Shown here piece after piece: positions 34,977 through 44,453 of a DNA stretch of 64,000 bases. The stretch is from DATLLN01 sp963720885 (GTDB lineage: Bacteria > Actinomycetota > Thermoleophilia > Gaiellales > JAICJC01). The stretch spans positions 744,001 to 808,000 of the forward strand of contig CAVRGW010000005.1 of assembly GCA_963720885.1 (NCBI GenBank), written 5' to 3'. The position numbers and the translations under genes were made by a program. A model generated the notes under the pieces. The model worked only from the letters and a program-made list of their open reading frames with translations, had not been told where the DNA came from and did not search any database. The first letter of the stretch is position 1; every line of letters starts with the position of its first letter.

Positions 34977-36492
34977 GTGGATCGATACGGGCTCCGATCT
35001 GTTGGGCTGGTCCAACACGGCGGGGAGCGGCGCTTGAGCGGCGTGCTGGCCCATCGCCTTCTGACCGAGCGGGACCTGCGGCGGGACGCCGGCCGGCTGT
35101 GCGACCAGGTCTTCAACGCGACGTCCGACGGGATCGTCATCTCCCACATCGAGGACGGCCATATCGTTGCGGCAAACGACGCGTTCTGCGAGATCACCGG
35201 CCATCCTCGCGACGAGGTGCTGGGCAGCACCAGCATCGAGCTGGGAATCTGGCACGACCCGGCCGACCGCGACCGGCTGACCGACGCGATCCTCGAGCAC
35301 GGGTCGGTGACCGGCATCGAGGTGCGCGGCGTGACCCGCCACGGCGACCTGCGCGACGCCGAGGTGTCGGGCCAGGTGGTCGAGATCTCCGGGCAGCCGC
35401 TGCTCCTGATCGCTGTCCGCGACGTCACCCGGCGCAAGCTGGCGGAGCGCGAGCGCGACCGCCTACTGGCCCGCGAGCACGAGGCGCGGATGCGCGCCGA
35501 GGCGGTCTACGCGCAGCTGGAGACGCTGGTATCCGCCGCCCCCGTCGGCATCGCGCTGGTCGACCGCCAGCTCCGGTACCTGCATACCAACCGCGTGCTG
35601 GAGGACGCGGTGCCCGACCACCGCCGCGCACTGAGGCCGTTCCTGGCCGACGTGCTGGACAGCCGGCAGGCGATGGTCAACGTCGAGCTGACAGGGCCGC
35701 AGGGCACCTGGCTGGGATCGTTCTCGCCGGTGGTGCACGAGGTGGACGGCGTGCTCGGCATCGGCGTCGTGGTCGTGGACATCACCGAGCGGAAGCGCGC
35801 CGAGACCAGGCTGCGCGAGAGCGAGGAACGGATGCAGCGCGCGCTCGCACAGCTGCTGCGCGCCGAAGAGGACGAGCGCGAGCGGATCGCGACCGACCTG
35901 CACGACGACACGATCCAGGTGATGGTGGCGACGCTCTACTCGCTCGACCGTGCGCAGCGTGGTGCGACGGCGCTGCCGGAGGACACGGTCGCACGGATCC
36001 GCGCGGCGCGGGAGACGCTCGAGGACGCCATCGGACGCGCGCGCGGGCTGGCATTCGAGCTGCGGCCGCCGCTGCTGGAGGCCCAGGGCCTCGCCGCAGC
36101 GGTGCGCGCGCTGGCCGCCTACCGCGCGTCCGAGGCCGGTTTCAACTGCAGGGTGACGGCGACGGCGAAGCGATTCCCCGCGGCGACCGAGGTGCTGGCG
36201 TTACCGGTGCATCGCGGAGGCGCTGGCCAACGCCGCCAAGCACGCGCGGGCGGACACCGTCACCGTGCGCATCGGCTACCGGCGCGGCCGGCTGACGATC
36301 GACGTGCGGGACGACGGGCGCGGGTTCCGCGCGGAGCGGCCCCTCCCCCGCTCCATCGCGCACTTCCATCTCGGGCTGGGGGTGCTCAAGGAGCGGGTGA
36401 GGCTGGCGAACGGGGACATCGAGATCGAGACGGCGCCCGGAGAGGGCACGCGGGTGGCCATCTCGTTGCCGACGGAGGAGCGCAGCGCGTAG
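34977..36492 (+). CDS. PAS-PAS sensor histidine kinase, NarL type (one frameshift)
   Basis: A soluble sensor kinase of about 500 residues. PAS1 (about 40-150): VFNATSDGIVISHIEDGHIVAANDAFCEITG. PAS2 (about 175-285): SAAPVGIALVDRQLRYLHTNRVLE. HisKA_3: EEDERERIATDLHDDTIQVMVATLYSLD with the phospho-His. After an extra T near 36201 the frame moves and the ATPase domain follows: EALANAAKHARADTV (N box) and VRDDGRGFRAE (G1). No response regulator is adjacent. The start is uncertain: GTG 34977, or TTG 35034 at the end of a 26-codon frame beginning at ATG 34957. Confidence 0.85.
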
Positions 36493-36501
36493 GTGGGGGA
36501 C

Positions 36502-36557
36502 GGGGTCTGACCCTCTTTGTTGCCTCGTGCAACAAAGGGGTCTGACCCCGTTGTTGC
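36502..36557. repeat. GGGGTCTGACCC repeat with internal hairpin
   Basis: Two copies of GGGGTCTGACCC(C) (36502-36513 and 36537-36549) flank a 9-bp hairpin CTTTGTTGC-CTCGT-GCAACAAAG; GTTGTTGCAC follows. The CAACAA/TTGTTG plus GGGGTCTGACCCC combination recurs at 47885-47917. It follows the kinase gene and could terminate its transcript. Confidence 0.7.
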
Positions 36558-36571
36558 ACCACCCGCAGTGG

Positions 36572-36703
36572 CTAGCCTCGATCGCGCCGGATTCGCTCGA
36601 GGTCGAGGTCGCGCATGACGGCGTGCATCACCTCGTCCGAGATCTCGCCCGAGCGGCGCATCGACACGACCGCCCCGCACTCGGCCTCCAGCAGCTCGGA
36701 CAT
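36572..36703 (-). pseudogene. Remnant of a Na+/H+ antiporter C-terminus
   Basis: A 43-codon frame reading SELLEAECGAVVSMRRSG, then EISDEVMHAVMRDLDLERIRR. This matches the C-terminal tail of NhaP/CPA1 antiporters (usual form: LRxxGEISDEVLRRVERDLDLEE). The transporter domain is absent, and the frame is closed just upstream, so this is a gene fragment next to the repeat at 36502. Confidence 0.5.
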
Positions 36704-36723
36704 CCGCTAGCGTCGGCGACGCA

Positions 36724-37548
36724 ATGTTGCGCGAGTTCACCGACGCCGCCGAGTTCGCCGAGGCAGCCGCACCGCTGCTGCTGTCGGACGTCGGCCGGTA
36801 CAACCTGATGCTGGGCATCAGCCACACGCTGGTGACCGCACCGGGGCGGTATCCGGAGCGGCGGCTGTGGGTGGTCGAGGACGCATCGGGAGTCGTCGGC
36901 GCCGCCCTGCGCACGCCGCCGTTCCACCTGCTGATCGCGGGCTCGGTCGAGCCGCTCGCCGCGACCGGGCTCGACGTCCCGGGCGTGAACGGCGCCGAGC
37001 CAGAGGTGCACCGTTTCGCCGCGGCGTGGGTGGCGGCGACGGGCGGCACGTCGTCCGTGCACCTGCGCCTGGGCGTCCACCGCCTCGACCGCGTCGAGAA
37101 CGTGCCGGTGCCGTCCGGCCACATCCGCCGCGCCGAGCCGGCCGACCGCGACCTGCTGGTCGGCTGGATGCTCGATTTCACCCGCGAGGCCGGGCTGCAG
37201 GGCGACGAGGGCCACGCCTCCGAGTCGGTCGACGCGAAGCTCGGGAACGGCGACGACCTTGTCGTCTGGGAAGACGACGGTGCGGTGGTGTCGATGTCCG
37301 GGTCGTCGTTCGCGCCGCCCGGGTGCGCCCGCGTCGGTCCGGTGTACACGCCTCCCGCCCAGCGCGGCCGGGGTTACGCGACCGCCCTGGTGGCCGAGCT
37401 CAGCCGCCGCCTGCTCGGAGCCGGCCGCTCACCGTGCTTCCTCTACACCGACCTTGCGAACCCGACCTCCAACGGGATCTACCGCAGGATCGGCTACCGG
37501 CACATCTGCGAGGCGGCCGAGGTCGATCTGCGCTCCGCTGTCTCCTGA
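36724..37548 (+). CDS. GNAT family N-acetyltransferase (274 aa)
   Basis: The C-terminal half is a typical GNAT domain: IRRAEPADRDLLVGWM, VSMSGSS, ARVGPVYTPPAQRGRGYATALVAELSRRLL (acetyl-CoA loop), YTDLANPTSNGIYRRIGYR. The N-terminal half is a degenerate second domain, as in DUF4081/Eis-like or mycothiol-synthase-like proteins. Substrate unknown. It stands alone between the antiporter fragment and a membrane protein gene. Confidence 0.85.
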   Translation: MLREFTDAAEFAEAAAPLLLSDVGRYNLMLGISHTLVTAPGRYPERRLWVVEDASGVVGAALRTPPFHLLIAGSVEPLAATGLDVPGVNGAEPEVHRFAAAWVAATGGTSSVHLRLGVHRLDRVENVPVPSGHIRRAEPADRDLLVGWMLDFTREAGLQGDEGHASESVDAKLGNGDDLVVWEDDGAVVSMSGSSFAPPGCARVGPVYTPPAQRGRGYATALVAELSRRLLGAGRSPCFLYTDLANPTSNGIYRRIGYRHICEAAEVDLRSAVS

Positions 37549-37585
37549 GAAGACTTCCGCCCGATCCAGCGAATAGGATCGGTTG

Positions 37586-38542
37586 ATGGAAGCCTGGCTG
37601 AGCCAGCTCTGGGATGCGATGACGGCGGTGTCGCTGCCGCTGCTGATCCTTGGCCTGGCGTTCCAGACGGGGCAGACGCTGCTCGTCGCCCTCGCCTGGC
37701 GGAACATCCTGCGCGCCGCCTATCCGGCCGCCGGCGTCACGTACCGGCCGATCGCCGGCTACTACGCGGGCGGCAACGGCCTGAACGCGATCCTCCCGGC
37801 GTCCGCGGGCACCGTCGCCATGCTCGGCCTGTTCCGGGCGAACATCGCCGGTGCGACGGTCGCGGGCGTGGTCGGTGCCACCGTCGTCCAGAACATCTTC
37901 TTCGTGATCATCGCGGTGCTGGTCTACGCCTGGCTGTTCCTCAGCGTCGCCGGGTCCTTCGAGGTCGAGCTCGGATGGTTCGCCGACCACTGGCTGCTGA
38001 CTCTGGCGATCGTCGTCGTCGCGGCCGTGGCGCTCACGATCGTCATCCGCAAGGCGTGGAACCGGCTGCGGTCGACGTGGGAGAACGCCAAGGAAGGCGG
38101 CAACATCCTGGCCGACCGGCGCAAGTTCATGATCCAGGTGGTTGGCGTCGAGGCCCTGTCCTACATCTCCCGGATGGGCGTCAACGCCACGTTCATGTAC
38201 GCCTACGACATCCCCGTCACGGTCGAGAACGTCTTCCTGATCGTCGCCTCGTCGTCCATCTCCTCCACGGTCGCCATCGCGCCGGGCGCCGTGGGCGCAC
38301 AGACCGCGATGACCAACGTCGTGCTCAAGGGCGTCGCCCCCTCGGCGACGATCAGCGCCTACGCCGTCGGGCAGGCGATCATCACCACAGCATGGAACGC
38401 GGCGTTCGGCCTGACGCTGCTGGCCGCCACCATCGGCTGGAAGGAGACCCGGGCGCTCGTCCATGTCCGCAAGAAGAAGGACGGCGACGACGCAGACGCC
38501 GACGCGACGGCGGTCGACGAAGGGGCTCCACCTGCCGTTTGA
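37586..38542 (+). CDS. Lysylphosphatidylglycerol-synthase-TM / YbhN-like membrane protein
   Basis: A 318-residue protein with about 7-8 helices from the UPF0104 (LPG_synthase_TM) family of lipid flippase-like domains. Family marks: WRNILRAAYP, YYAGGNGLNAILPASAGTVAMLGLFR, and SSISSTVAIAPGAVGAQTAMTNVVL. The tail is highly charged (KKKDGDDADADA). ATG 37586 is preferred to the TTG three bases before. It overlaps the next gene, suggesting joint expression. Confidence 0.8.
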   Translation: MEAWLSQLWDAMTAVSLPLLILGLAFQTGQTLLVALAWRNILRAAYPAAGVTYRPIAGYYAGGNGLNAILPASAGTVAMLGLFRANIAGATVAGVVGATVVQNIFFVIIAVLVYAWLFLSVAGSFEVELGWFADHWLLTLAIVVVAAVALTIVIRKAWNRLRSTWENAKEGGNILADRRKFMIQVVGVEALSYISRMGVNATFMYAYDIPVTVENVFLIVASSSISSTVAIAPGAVGAQTAMTNVVLKGVAPSATISAYAVGQAIITTAWNAAFGLTLLAATIGWKETRALVHVRKKKDGDDADADATAVDEGAPPAV

Positions 38543-39335
38543 CCTGCCGGCGGGGGCGCGGATCCTCCGCGAGGACGGCCCCGGGCCGTTCACCACTCGT
38601 GTGCTCTACGAACTGGCCGACGGCCGCCGCCTGGAATGGAGCTCGCGGCGCCACCGAAAGCGCCGGCCTGCCGGCGGCGGCTACTGGGCGCCCGGCCGCC
38701 TGGGCTGGTGGATCGCCGCGCTGTTCGCGGTCGGCTCGTTCTGCTTCATCCTCGGCTCCGTGCCGGGCTACGCGTCGCTGGTCGGCGTCCATCCCGACGC
38801 GATGACCTACTTCATCGGCTCGATCTTCTTCACCTCGGCGTCGTACCTGCAGTTCGTCGAGTGCATCAGCGCCCCGTCGGACGGCGGCGGGCATCGCCGC
38901 TGGTTCGCCGTCCAGCCGACCCGAATCGACTGGTGGGCGACGGCGATCCAGCTGGTCGGCACGATCTTCTTCAACTTCACCACGTTCGACGCGTTCGCCC
39001 AGGGGCTGACCGCCAAGGCCGAGGACCTGGTCGTGTGGACGCCGGATGCGCTGGGCTCGATCTGCTTCCTGGTGTCGAGCCAGCTGGCCTACGCCGAGGT
39101 CGGGCACCGCTGGATCTCGTGGCGCCCACGCGACCTGGGTTGGCGGATCGCCGCGATCAACCTGCTGGGCTCCGTGCTGTTCGGCATCTCGGCGATCGCG
39201 GGATGGGTGCAGCCGTCGACCGGCGACCTGCTGAACGCCGCGCTGGACAACTCGGGCACGCTGCTGGGCGCCGTCTGCTTCCTGCTGGGCGCCGTCTGGA
39301 TGATGCCCGAGGGCCAGTCCGACGGAGATGGATGA
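38463..39335 (+). CDS. Multi-spanning membrane protein, YrhK-like
   Basis: After a basic N-terminal stretch the protein has about six helices: WWIAALFAVGSFCFILGSVPG, YFIGSIFFTSASYLQFVE, WWATAIQLVGTIFFNFTTFDAFA, ALGSICFLVSSQLAYAEV, and two more, ending MPEGQSDGDG. The IQLVGTIFFN...FLVSSQLAYAEV pattern is shared by uncharacterised YrhK-domain proteins. The start is uncertain: ATG 38463 overlaps the flippase-like gene by 80 nt, and the next start in frame is inside the conserved region. Confidence 0.6.
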   Translation: MSARRRTATTQTPTRRRSTKGLHLPFDLPAGARILREDGPGPFTTRVLYELADGRRLEWSSRRHRKRRPAGGGYWAPGRLGWWIAALFAVGSFCFILGSVPGYASLVGVHPDAMTYFIGSIFFTSASYLQFVECISAPSDGGGHRRWFAVQPTRIDWWATAIQLVGTIFFNFTTFDAFAQGLTAKAEDLVVWTPDALGSICFLVSSQLAYAEVGHRWISWRPRDLGWRIAAINLLGSVLFGISAIAGWVQPSTGDLLNAALDNSGTLLGAVCFLLGAVWMMPEGQSDGDG

Positions 39336-39336
39336 C

Positions 39337-41231
39337 TCAGCGCGCCGGGGCGACGAGGGCGCGCGCCCGCGCAGCCTTGACCTCCGCCGACAACGTCGGC
39401 AGGTCATAGCTCCCGTTGTGGCGCAGACCGTTGATGAAGAAGGTCGGCGTGCCGGAGACGCCGCTCAGGTCGGCGGAGTCCACGTCCTCCGCGATCCGGT
39501 TGGCAGCGCTCCGCCGCTGCACGGTGTCCCGCATCCGCTCGACGTCGAGGCCCAGCTGATCGCCGTAGCCCAGGAGGTCGCGGATCCGCAGCGACCCCTG
39601 GTTGGCGAGCAGCAGATCGTGCATCTCCCAGAACGCACCCTGGTCGGCGGCGGCCTCGGCCGCCTCAGCCGCCAGCTGCGCGTTCGGATGGACGTCGTTC
39701 AGCGGTAGGTGCCTCCACACGTACCGCACGTCGCCGTGGTCGGCCAGCAGCTCACGGATCACCGACTCGGCCTGCCCGCAGTACGGGCACTCGAAGTCGC
39801 CGTACTCGACAACGGTGACCGGCGCGTCGGCCGGACCGCGGATGTGATCGCGCTCGTCGTCCACCGGCACCGCCAGGTCGACGATCGCCTCGGAGGTTCC
39901 CACCAGCGCCCGCAAGCGCAGGCGCAGCGGCAGCCGCGCAGTCGCGCGAAACAGCAGCCACGTGCACGCGGACGAGATCAGCGCAGCGCTGAGCACCCCC
40001 AGCTTCGCCTCCTCGAGCTGCTCGCCATTGAACGCCAGGGTCGCGATCAGGATCGACACGGTGAAGCCGATGCCGGCGATCGCTCCTCCGCCGACGACCG
40101 CCGCCCAGCCGACCGGCGGGCGCAGGGTGCCGCGGCTGAGGACGGTGACCAGCCACGCGGTGCCGGCGACGCCGATCGGCTTGCCCGCCACGTAGCCGAC
40201 CAGGATCCCGATGGTGATCGGCGAGGTGAACGCCCGCGAGAGGAAGCTGCCGTCGATCACGATGCCAGCGTTCGCCAGGGCGAACAACGGGACGATCACG
40301 TAGCTCGTCCAGGGGTGGAAGACCTCCTGCAGCCGAACGTTCGGGGAGATCGCGGTGCGCACGCCGGACTGCGCCGAGCGCGCCAGCTCGGGAGTCGGCT
40401 GCTCGCGGAACGCGCGGAACAGATCGGTGGCACGCTCGAGGTCGCCTCGCGCGGCCGGCGACGCGTACACCAGCAGGCCCATCATCAGGCCGACGACGAC
40501 GGGGTCGACTCCCAGACTGCTCGACTGCCAGCCAGGCGGCCACGCCGAGCACCGCGTAGACCGGGCCGATGTGGAGGCCGAACAGCCGCATCGCCAGGAT
40601 CACGGCGAGCACGCCGAGCGCGACCATCAGCGGCCCGGCGACCACGTTGTCGCTGTAGAAGAGGGCGATCACCGTCAGCGCGACGACATCGTCGACGATG
40701 ACGACGGTCAGCAGGAACGCCCGCAGCCGTTCCGGGAAGCGCGGTCCGACCAGGGCCAGCATGCCGAGCGCGAACGCGGTGTCGGTGGACATCGCCGTGC
40801 CCCATCCCGACGCCGACGAGTCGCCGGCGTTGATCGTCGAGGTAGATCAGCACCGGCACGGCCATCCCGCCCAGCCCGGCGAGCACGGGCAGGGCGACCC
40901 GCCGGCGCTGGCGCAGCTCGCCCATGTCGAACTCGCGGCGCGCCTCCAGGCCGACGACGAAGAAGAACAGGGTCATCAGGCCGCTGTTCAGCCAGCCGCG
41001 GAGGTCGAGCGCGATCGTGTGGTCGCCCAGCCGGATCGCCAGCTCGGTCGTCCAGACGTCGTCGTAGGACGACGCGTCGACGTTGATCCAGAGCAGCGCG
41101 GCGACGGTCGCCAGCAGCAGCACGCCGGCGCTGCCCGTCTCGGTGCGCAGGAACTCGCGCAGCGGCGTCTCCAGGTTGCGCGCCCAGGCGGTCTTGCCGG
41201 ACAGCGGGCCGGTGCTGTTCATGTCGGCCAT
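39337..41231 (-). CDS. nhaA: NhaA Na+/H+ antiporter fused to a DsbA-like domain (two frameshifts)
   Basis: About 630 residues. NhaA part: ALDLRGWLNSGLMTLFFFVVGLEARREF, DTAFALGMLALVG, VVIVDDVVALTVIALFYSD with the paired aspartates of the ion site, and AIAGIGFTVSILIATLAF. After residue 410 or so a thioredoxin-fold DsbA-like domain follows: VVEYGDFECPYCGQAE (CPYC redox site), YVWRHLPLNDVHPNAQLAAEAAEAA, GVSGTPTFFINGL with the cis-Pro. Extra bases near 40842 and 40517 break the frame; both occur as +1. The fusion is known from actinobacteria. Confidence 0.88.
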
Positions 41232-41252
41232 TGCCTCAGCAGTGTGCCAGCG

Positions 41253-42092
41253 CTAGGGCATTCGCGGCTGGAACGCGTGCATCTCGTCCTGACCGGGCTC
41301 GACGCAGCCCCAGCTGCGACTCCGGCACCTCGTTCCAGGCGCCGGGCAGGTCGCCGAGCGGCTCCGAGACAACCAGCCGGGACTCGTCCGAGAGCTCGGC
41401 CAGCGCCGGCACCTCGGGGTGCAGCTCCCGCAGCTGGTCGATGCGGGTGCTGTAGAACAATGAGCGCGACTGGCCCTCGCTGGAGTAGCGGAAGGCCCAG
41501 ATCCGCTCGCCGTCCGAGGTGGCCACGGTCATCTGGATCGGATGCTCGACGCCGCGGGCACGGCCGGCCTGCCTCGACGAGGCCGACCATCCGCTCGACC
41601 GCGGCGGGCGGGTCGTCCTCGAGCCCGAACGTCAGCGCCAGGTAGAACATCGTCTCGCTGTCGGTCGTTCCCTCGATCGACGGGAACAGGTCGGGGTCGA
41701 CCGCCATCCGCAGATCGTGCATCGACTTGTCGAACTCGCGGATCGCGCCGTTGTGCATCCACAGCCAGCGGCCGTGACGGAACGGGTGCGTGTTCGTCTC
41801 CTGGATCGCGCCGCCGGTGGACGCCCGGATGTGCGCGAAGAACAGCGGCGAGTCGATGCTGGCCGCCACCTCACGCAGGTTCCGGTCGTTCCAGGCTGGA
41901 TGGATGCTGTGGAACGTCCGCGGCCGGCCATCCCCGTCCTCCGTGTACCAGCCGACGCCGAAGCCGTCGCCGTTCGTCGTGGTCGGCGCCCATCCGCGAA
42001 TGCAGGCTCTGGTCGACCAGCGAGCGGGCGGGTTTGACGAGGAACTCTTCGAGGCGGATCGGCGATCCCGAGTAGGCGAGCCAGCGGCACAT
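41253..42092 (-). CDS. Class II glutamine amidotransferase (three frameshifts)
   Basis: Ntn-hydrolase of about 278 residues that releases ammonia from glutamine. The nucleophile is Cys2 (MCRWLAYSG). After extra bases near 41981, 41567 and 41318 the protein reads on through NGDGFGVGWYTEDG, FFAHIRASTGGAIQETNTHPF, WLWMHNGAIREF, IEGTTDSETMFYLAL, and ends GCVEPGQDEMHAFQPRMP. This is the YafJ/EgtC-like group. Alone it may act as a gamma-glutamyl hydrolase. It lies 25 nt after the Rieske oxygenase gene. Confidence 0.82.
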
Positions 42093-42117
42093 CAGGGGGT
42101 CCTCTCTGTCGTCGTCA

Positions 42118-43124
42118 TCAGCGGGCCAGCCCATTCGCCCGCATCGCCCGTCGGTAGGCGACAGCGACCGCGTCGAACGTCAGATGCAGCTCGTCGGCGA
42201 GGTCGAACGGCACCTGTTCGGGTCGCTGCGACTCGACGATGCGCTGGTCCTGGTTGAAGATCGTGTCCTCGAACGACTGCAGCACATCGGGCGGCTGGTC
42301 GAGGTCGTAGTTTCGGCCCATCACGACGTAGCCGACGCACTCGCTGGCGCTCACCGGCTGCGACGCGAACAGGTACAGCATCCCCTTCTCGCCGCCCCAG
42401 CCGAGCCGCAGCACGATCGTGTACGGGAGGTGCAGCTGGTACACGGAGCGGCGTTCCGGCGCCTGCTCCGTCCTCGTTGGCGAAGACGGGGAACTCGTCG
42501 GTGTTGGCCGCCTCGGGGCGGACCACCCGGTAGTGCAGGACGTGGCCTTCGGTCTCGACGCTGTGCTGCGGCACGACCGGACGCTCGGGGTCGCCCAGCA
42601 GGCCCGGATGCACCCAGGGGAAGTGGCCGAAGTCAGTGAAGTTCTCGAGCTGGCGGGAGGCGTCCGACGACCAGCGGTACGGGCCGGCGTTGACGACGAC
42701 CCAGCCGTCGCGGCCGAGCTCGGGCGCATCGGGCAGCTCGAACCGCGGCTCCTCCAGCGCCACCCAGATCAGCCCGAACCGCTCGGTCGCACGAAACGCC
42801 GGGATCCGCGCCTTGGCAGGCACCCGGGTCGGGATCCTCCAGCTGGGGAATCGCCGCACACCTGCCGTCGGCCCGGTAGCGCCAGCCGTGGTACGGGCAG
42901 ACGATCTGATCGCCCCGCGTCCAGCCGAGTGACAGCGCCGTGCCGCGATGGATGCAGATGTCCGAGACGGCGTGCAGCCGGCCCTCCGTCCCCCGCCACA
43001 GCGCCAGCGGCTCGTCCAGCAGCATCGTCCCGTACGGCGCGTCGGTGACGGCGTCCGCGAACGCTACGGGGTGCCAGCACGCCCGCAGCGCCTGCATGTC
43101 GGGGGCTGCGGTGGGCGCGTGCAC
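42118..43124 (-). CDS. Rieske non-haem iron oxygenase, terminal component (two frameshifts)
   Basis: About 335 residues. Rieske domain: ACWHPVAFADAV, ICIHRGTALSLG and CPYHGWRYRADG give the Cys/His cluster ligands. Catalytic domain: NFTDFGHFPWVHPGLLG with Fe-binding His and neighbouring Asp. It resembles vanillate- and phenoxybenzoate-type oxygenases. Extra G bases near 42829 and 42468 move the frame. No reductase or ferredoxin is adjacent. A short gap separates it from the upstream MFS gene, suggesting uptake and hydroxylation of an aromatic acid. Confidence 0.85.
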
Positions 43125-43133
43125 GGGAGGAAT

Positions 43134-44360
43134 CTACCGGGTTGCGGGCGCAGCGCCGGCGGGCATGCCGAGCGCCACCGCGGCGGCCGCGATGGAGCCG
43201 GCGACCGCCAGCAGGAACGATGCGTCGACGCTCACGTGCGTGATCAGGTTGCCGCCGACCGCGGCGCCGAATGCGAGGCCGGTGACGATCGCCGTGCTCG
43301 CCCAGCCGAACACCTCGGCCTGGGTGCCCGGGATCGCGGTGTGCTCGATGATGCCGTAGGTGATGGCGAAGCTGGGTGCGATGGGCATGCCGGCCAGGAA
43401 CATCAGCACGGACATCGTCACCATCGAGTCGGCGGCCAGCGGGACGAGCAGGGCCACGGCGAACAGCCCGGAGAGGATGCGCAGCCGGCGAACGCCGTTC
43501 TCGGGCGCGTGGCCGCCGGCGAGCAGCCCGCCGAACAGGCTGCCGGCCGACCAGGCGGACAGCGCCACGGCCCCCAGCGACCGGCCCCCGTGATCCTCGG
43601 CGAAGGCGGGCAGCGCGACCTCGACCGCGCCGAACGCCAGGCCGAAGCCGATGCTGAAGGCCAGCACCAGCCGGACGCCGGCCGGGCGCAGCGCGGCCAG
43701 CGGATGCCGGGGCGGCTGGTTCTCGTGGACTCGCGGCGCGCGCAGCGCCGGGTGCAGCGCGAAGCCGACCACGCCGAGACCCGACAGCACCGCGGCGGCG
43801 ACGATTGCCGCATCGGCCGAGAACGCGGCGACGACGACGCCGACGATCAGCGGCCCGGACACGAAGATCAGCTCCTGCACCGTCGCCTCCAGGCCGAACG
43901 CCGTGGAGAGCTGTCGCGGCCCGTCGGTGACCCGCGGCCAGATCGTCCGCACGGTGGAGCCGATCGGCGGGAAGCAGGCGCCGGAGACGAACGCGGCGAA
44001 CACGAGCACACCGATCGGCGCATCGACCAGCGCGCACACCAGCAACACGGCCAGCGAGGCCGGGTGGGCGACTCCGTAGGCGAGCAGCACGCGGCGCGGC
44101 GGGTAGCGGTCGATCAGCCGCCCGCCGATCGGCGCCGTCAGCGCGGCGGCGACGGAGTTGGCGGCGGACGCCAGGCCGGCCTCGCCGTACGTACCTCCCA
44201 GCGACCGGACGAGCAGCACCAGGGCGAGCGCCATCATGCCCATCGGCAGCCGGCCGAGCACGCCCCACACCACGAGGCGACGCACGTCGTGCGTCGAGAG
44301 CAGCTGGCGGTAGCCCCGGATCCCTGCGACGACGGCAGATACCGGCATGCCCGTCATCAT
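43134..44360 (-). CDS. Major facilitator superfamily transporter
   Basis: A 408-residue, 12-helix MFS protein. Motif A-like: GGRLIDRYPPRRVLLAYG. It has a basic central loop (ALRAPRVHENQPPRHPLAALRP) and a small-residue-rich last helix. Could start at 44360 or 44348. It resembles the small-molecule efflux/unknown MFS group of actinobacteria. It is 9 nt upstream of the Rieske oxygenase gene and probably in the same transcript. Confidence 0.85.
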   Translation of the reverse strand: MMTGMPVSAVVAGIRGYRQLLSTHDVRRLVVWGVLGRLPMGMMALALVLLVRSLGGTYGEAGLASAANSVAAALTAPIGGRLIDRYPPRRVLLAYGVAHPASLAVLLVCALVDAPIGVLVFAAFVSGACFPPIGSTVRTIWPRVTDGPRQLSTAFGLEATVQELIFVSGPLIVGVVVAAFSADAAIVAAAVLSGLGVVGFALHPALRAPRVHENQPPRHPLAALRPAGVRLVLAFSIGFGLAFGAVEVALPAFAEDHGGRSLGAVALSAWSAGSLFGGLLAGGHAPENGVRRLRILSGLFAVALLVPLAADSMVTMSVLMFLAGMPIAPSFAITYGIIEHTAIPGTQAEVFGWASTAIVTGLAFGAAVGGNLITHVSVDASFLLAVAGSIAAAAVALGMPAGAAPATR

Positions 44361-44453
44361 CGCCGGGGCGGTCGCCGGGCGCGCCGGTCCTCAGCCGTCG
44401 CCGCGGCGGCGCATCTCGTCGGAGGAGCTCGCCGGGCACGAGGAGTGGCCGCG

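Noticed and set aside
34957..35036. A 26-codon frame before the histidine kinase (MRYPFDQWIDTG...)
   Set aside because: Could be a leader peptide overlapping a TTG start of the kinase, but there is no attenuator-like hairpin and it might only reflect a frameshift near the kinase start.
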